DNA of 7,315 nt from an uncultured Clostridia bacterium (GTDB lineage: Bacteria > Bacillota > Clostridia > Lachnospirales > Lachnospiraceae). Below, one piece after another: positions 4,661-7,315 of this stretch (the stretch's first letter is position 1; every line of letters begins with the position of its first letter). The notes under the pieces are model-generated. The model was not told the DNA's origin and did no database searches. It saw only the letters and a list, made by a program, of their open reading frames with translations. The stretch lies in the NCBI GenBank assembly GCA_946405675.1, contig CAMJIC010000127.1:1-7315 (forward strand), read 5' to 3'. A program made the position numbers and the translations under genes.

Positions 4661-5963
4661 ATATGCAGCGCAGAAGGAGAAGGAATCCGCTTCCCCTCTG
4701 GCATCCAGGATGCGTCCCCGGACGCTGGAGGAGGTTGTGGGGCAGCAGCACATTATCGGGAAGGGACGGATGCTGGAGCGCGCGATCCGTGCGGACAAGC
4801 TCAGTTCCGTAATTTTCTATGGGCCGCCCGGAACGGGGAAGACAACGCTGGCTCAGGTCATCGCACATACGACATCGGCGGTGTTCCGCCAGATCAATGC
4901 CACATCTTCCGGCAAAAAGGAGATGGAGGAGGTCGTAAGCCAGGCAAAGGAAACCCTTGGCATGTACGGGAAGCGTACGATTCTGTTCATAGATGAAATC
5001 CACCGGTTCAACAAAGCGCAGCAGGATTATCTGCTGCCTTTTGTTGAGGATGGGACGATCGTTTTGATCGGAGCGACAACGGAGAATCCGTATTTTGAGG
5101 TAAACAATGCTCTGCTCTCGCGGTCTGTGGTCTTTGAACTGAAAAAGCTCAGCAGGGAGGACATCGCTGCCCTGATCAAAAGGGCGGTGAAAGATACGGA
5201 AAGGGGAATGGGCTCCTTTGAAGCGGTGATCGATGAGGATGCGGTCTCGTTCCTTGCGGATGCTTCCGGAGGGGATGCCAGAAGCGCGTTGAATGCGCTG
5301 GAGCTTGGCGTCCTGACCACACCCCGGGGAGGGGACGGGCTGATCCATATCACGCTGGACGTGGCGGCGGAGTGCATCCAGAAACGTGTGACAAGGTACG
5401 ATAAGGACGGAGATCAGCATTATGATACCATTTCCGCATTCATTAAGAGCATGCGGGGATCGGACCCGGACGCCGCGGTGTTTTACCTGGCCCGTATGCT
5501 GGAGGCAGGTGAGGACATCCGCTTTATCGCACGGAGGATCATGATCTGTGCGTCGGAGGATGTGGGCATGGCGAATCCCCAGGCACTGGTGGTGGCGGTA
5601 TCTGCAGCCCAGGCCGTAGAGCGGATCGGTCTTCCTGAGTCGCAGCTGATCCTGGCGCATGCTGCCATATGTGTGGCGGTGAGCCCCAAGAGCAATTCCT
5701 GCACGGAAGCCATTTTCTCGGCCAGGAAGGCAGTTGTGTCAGGCCAGTATACGATTCCGCCTTACCTGCAGGATGCGCACTACAAGGGAAGCGCAAAGCT
5801 CGGGCGCGGGATCGGATATGAGTATGCCCATGATTTCCCGAAGCATTTCTCCAGGCAGCGGTATCTGCCCGAGGAGCTTGGGGACACAAGGTTTTATGAA
5901 CCGTCAGAGAATGGATTTGAACAGGAGGTCCGGTCCTATCTGGACTGGATTCATGAAGAGTGA
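4647..5963 (+). CDS. rarA: Replication-associated recombination protein A (RarA/MgsA), AAA+ ATPase
   Basis: RarA is a cytoplasmic clamp-loader-like ATPase that acts at stalled or gapped replication forks. Seen over 438 residues, the usual family length: an N-terminal 'PLASRMRPRTLEEVVGQQH' block at 17-35, Walker A GPPGTGKTT at 59-67, Walker B ILFIDEIHRF at 112-121, sensor 1 GATTENP at 142-148, arginine finger R159 in LLSRS, and sensor 2 R212 in GGDARSALN. The C-terminal family-specific region starts near YDKDGDQHYD (251) and includes SEDVGMANP (303-311). All key residues are intact. The RBS AAAGGAG ends 7 nt before the ATG. The start overlaps the membrane-protein gene by 14 bp. argS follows 89 bp downstream. 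DnaX and RuvB are related AAA+ proteins but lack the C-terminal motifs seen here. Confidence 0.96.
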   Translation: MDLFEYAAQKEKESASPLASRMRPRTLEEVVGQQHIIGKGRMLERAIRADKLSSVIFYGPPGTGKTTLAQVIAHTTSAVFRQINATSSGKKEMEEVVSQAKETLGMYGKRTILFIDEIHRFNKAQQDYLLPFVEDGTIVLIGATTENPYFEVNNALLSRSVVFELKKLSREDIAALIKRAVKDTERGMGSFEAVIDEDAVSFLADASGGDARSALNALELGVLTTPRGGDGLIHITLDVAAECIQKRVTRYDKDGDQHYDTISAFIKSMRGSDPDAAVFYLARMLEAGEDIRFIARRIMICASEDVGMANPQALVVAVSAAQAVERIGLPESQLILAHAAICVAVSPKSNSCTEAIFSARKAVVSGQYTIPPYLQDAHYKGSAKLGRGIGYEYAHDFPKHFSRQRYLPEELGDTRFYEPSENGFEQEVRSYLDWIHEE

Positions 5964-5965
5964 AC

Positions 5966-6029
5966 TTACAAGCCACACCCCTGCGGTCGGGCACACCTGG
6001 AGGCATGCCGGTGGCAGTGGGAGTGACAG
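5966..6029. repeat. Dispersed palindromic repeat, copy D, in the rarA-argS gap
   Basis: Starting two bases after the rarA stop, 5966-5992 matches the 1866-1894 repeat (minus-strand reading) at about 22 of 27 positions, with the identical core CACACCCCTGC. A partly inverse arm follows at 6007-6029 (GCCGGTGG, GCAGTGGGAGTG), so the pair can form an imperfect hairpin ending 7 bp before the argS RBS. No T-run follows. Confidence 0.6.
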
Positions 6030-6052
6030 AATGAATGGGAGGCAGAAGAAGG

Positions 6053-7315
6053 ATGGAACAGATACTGGACCTGATCGGAAAGTATGTATCGGAAGCGTTT
6101 GAATCAGCAGGGTATGACGGAGAACTTGGGAAGGTCACGCTGTCAAACCGTCCCGATCTTTGTGAGTATCAGTGCAACGGAGCGATGGCGGGCGCGAAAC
6201 GCTACCACAAGGCGCCTCTGATCATTGCCCGGGACGTGGCGGACGTTCTCGAGGGGTGTGACGCCTTTGAAGGCGTGGAAGCTGCGGCTCCCGGGTTCCT
6301 GAACCTGAAGCTGTCTGCGCAGTTCCTTGCAGGATACCTGAACGAGATGAAGGGGGACGGACGGTTAGGTGTTCCGGAAGAATCGAAAAAGGAGAAGATC
6401 ATTATCGACTATGGCGGAGCAAATGTCGCAAAGCCGCTTCATGTCGGCCATCTGCGCTCGGCAGTGATCGGGGAGAGTATCAAAAGGATCCTTCGCTTCC
6501 TCGGCCATGAGACCATCGGGGATGTCCACCTCGGGGACTGGGGGCTTCAGATGGGGCTGATCATCGCGATGCTTGAGGAGGAAAAGCCGGATCTTCCTTA
6601 TTTTGATGACAGCTTTGAGGGGGAATATCCGGCGGAGGCACCTTTTACCATCTCTGAGCTGGAGCAGATTTATCCGCAGGCCAGCAAACGGTCCAAAGAG
6701 GATGAGGAATTCCGTGCCAGGGCATTGAAGGCGACTGAGCAGCTGCAGCACGGAAAGAGAGGGTATCATGCCATCTGGCAGCATATCCTGAATGTTTCGA
6801 TCGCGGACCTGAAGAAAAATTATGACAGCCTGAACGTTTCCTTTGAGCTGTGGAAGAAGGAATCGGATGCGCAGCCCTACATCCCCGGGCTGGTGGAATA
6901 CCTGAAAAAGGAAGGGTATGCGCACCTCGACCAGGGGGCGCTGGTTGTGGATGTGGCGGAAGAATCGGATACAAAGAAGATCCCGCCATGCATGATCCTC
7001 AAGTCAGATGGGGCATCCCTCTACAACACGACGGACCTGGCGACCATCGTCATGCGGATGGAGCAGTGGAAGCCGGACCGGATCATCTACGTGGTGGACA
7101 AGCGGCAGGATCTGTATTTTACCCAGGTATTCCGCTGCGCGCGCAAGACGAAGCTGGTGGAGGACCATACCGGCCTGACCTTCCTTGGGTTCGGCACGAT
7201 GAATGGAAAGGACGGGAAACCGTTCAAGACCAGGGACGGAGGCGTGATGCGCCTGGAAAACCTGATTTCTGAGATCGAAGAAGAGATGCTCCGCAAGATC
7301 CTGGAGAACCATGAG
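6053..7315 (+). CDS. argS: Arginyl-tRNA synthetase (cut by the right edge)
   Basis: This class I enzyme charges tRNA-Arg with arginine using ATP in the cytoplasm. The 421 codons present are open to the window edge, against a usual length of roughly 550-580, so the C-terminal anticodon-binding domain is mostly outside. Seen in order: the N-terminal tRNA-recognition domain ending GFLNLKL (81-87), the nucleotide-binding signature HVGH (130-133, within KPLHVGHLRS), HLGDWGLQMG shortly after it, YVVDKRQ (346-352), and the ArgRS-type substitute for the KMSKS loop, GKDGKPFKTR (385-394). Start: ATG 6053 has GGGAGG (6037-6042) 10 nt upstream and gives the expected MEQILDL N-terminus. An in-frame ATG at 6035 would overlap that RBS. 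The gene probably shares transcription with rarA. No T-box leader fits in the 89-bp gap. Confidence 0.97.
   Translation, partial: MEQILDLIGKYVSEAFESAGYDGELGKVTLSNRPDLCEYQCNGAMAGAKRYHKAPLIIARDVADVLEGCDAFEGVEAAAPGFLNLKLSAQFLAGYLNEMKGDGRLGVPEESKKEKIIIDYGGANVAKPLHVGHLRSAVIGESIKRILRFLGHETIGDVHLGDWGLQMGLIIAMLEEEKPDLPYFDDSFEGEYPAEAPFTISELEQIYPQASKRSKEDEEFRARALKATEQLQHGKRGYHAIWQHILNVSIADLKKNYDSLNVSFELWKKESDAQPYIPGLVEYLKKEGYAHLDQGALVVDVAEESDTKKIPPCMILKSDGASLYNTTDLATIVMRMEQWKPDRIIYVVDKRQDLYFTQVFRCARKTKLVEDHTGLTFLGFGTMNGKDGKPFKTRDGGVMRLENLISEIEEEMLRKILENHE

Noticed and set aside
5964..6052. T-box leader before argS
   Set aside because: Many Firmicute synthetase genes have one, but the gap is only 89 bp, with no T-box consensus and no terminator stem with a T-run.
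1..7315. Long open frames opposite to or overlapping the called genes (for example minus-strand 2005-2838, 3971-4798, 4623-5660 and 6365-6925)
   Set aside because: They lie wholly or largely antisense to well-supported genes, have no sensible RBS or family motifs, and have low-complexity, Arg/Pro/Ser-rich products typical of shadow frames in GC-rich DNA.

Overview
The window looks like chromosomal DNA from a moderately GC-rich, low-redundancy-intergenic Firmicute, most likely a gut-type Clostridia such as Lachnospiraceae. This rests on AGGAGG-type ribosome binding sites before nearly every gene, SigA-type promoters, a DUF4250 small protein (a family I associate with Firmicutes), and the codon style. 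The taxonomic call is an inference; no rRNA or other marker is present.

Layout, left to right. (1) 1-1764, minus strand: an ABC exporter pair, with an ATPase gene (1042-1764) read first, then an ABC-2-type permease (from 813, running off the left edge). The 228-bp gap between them holds a 133-bp miniature inverted-repeat element (848-980) flanked by a perfect 8-bp target duplication and inserted in the loop of a pre-existing hairpin just upstream of the permease RBS. (2) 1765-2040: a divergent control region with one extended -10 promoter in each direction and, between them, three copies of a roughly 28-bp GC-rich palindrome-forming repeat. A fourth, degenerate copy lies between rarA and argS. 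(3) 2041-3624, plus: a 527-residue exported protein of unknown function. (4) 3709-3891, minus: a DUF4250 small protein, convergent with the previous gene, with a perfect-consensus promoter and a leader of about 118 nt. (5) 4082-7315, plus: a probable operon of a small multi-pass membrane protein, rarA (replication-associated recombination ATPase; 14-bp overlap with the membrane gene) and argS (arginyl-tRNA synthetase, cut by the right edge).

How the genes work together. The ATPase and permease presumably form one exporter. The divergent exported protein shares their control region but no functional link is proven. RarA (stalled-fork rescue) and ArgS (translation) are housekeeping genes, and the membrane protein is tied to RarA by translational overlap. 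No CRISPR, tRNA, rRNA or complete transposase gene is present, and no intrinsic terminator with a T-run was found. The most notable signals are the IS66-like miniature element splitting the ABC operon and the four-copy dispersed palindromic repeat.
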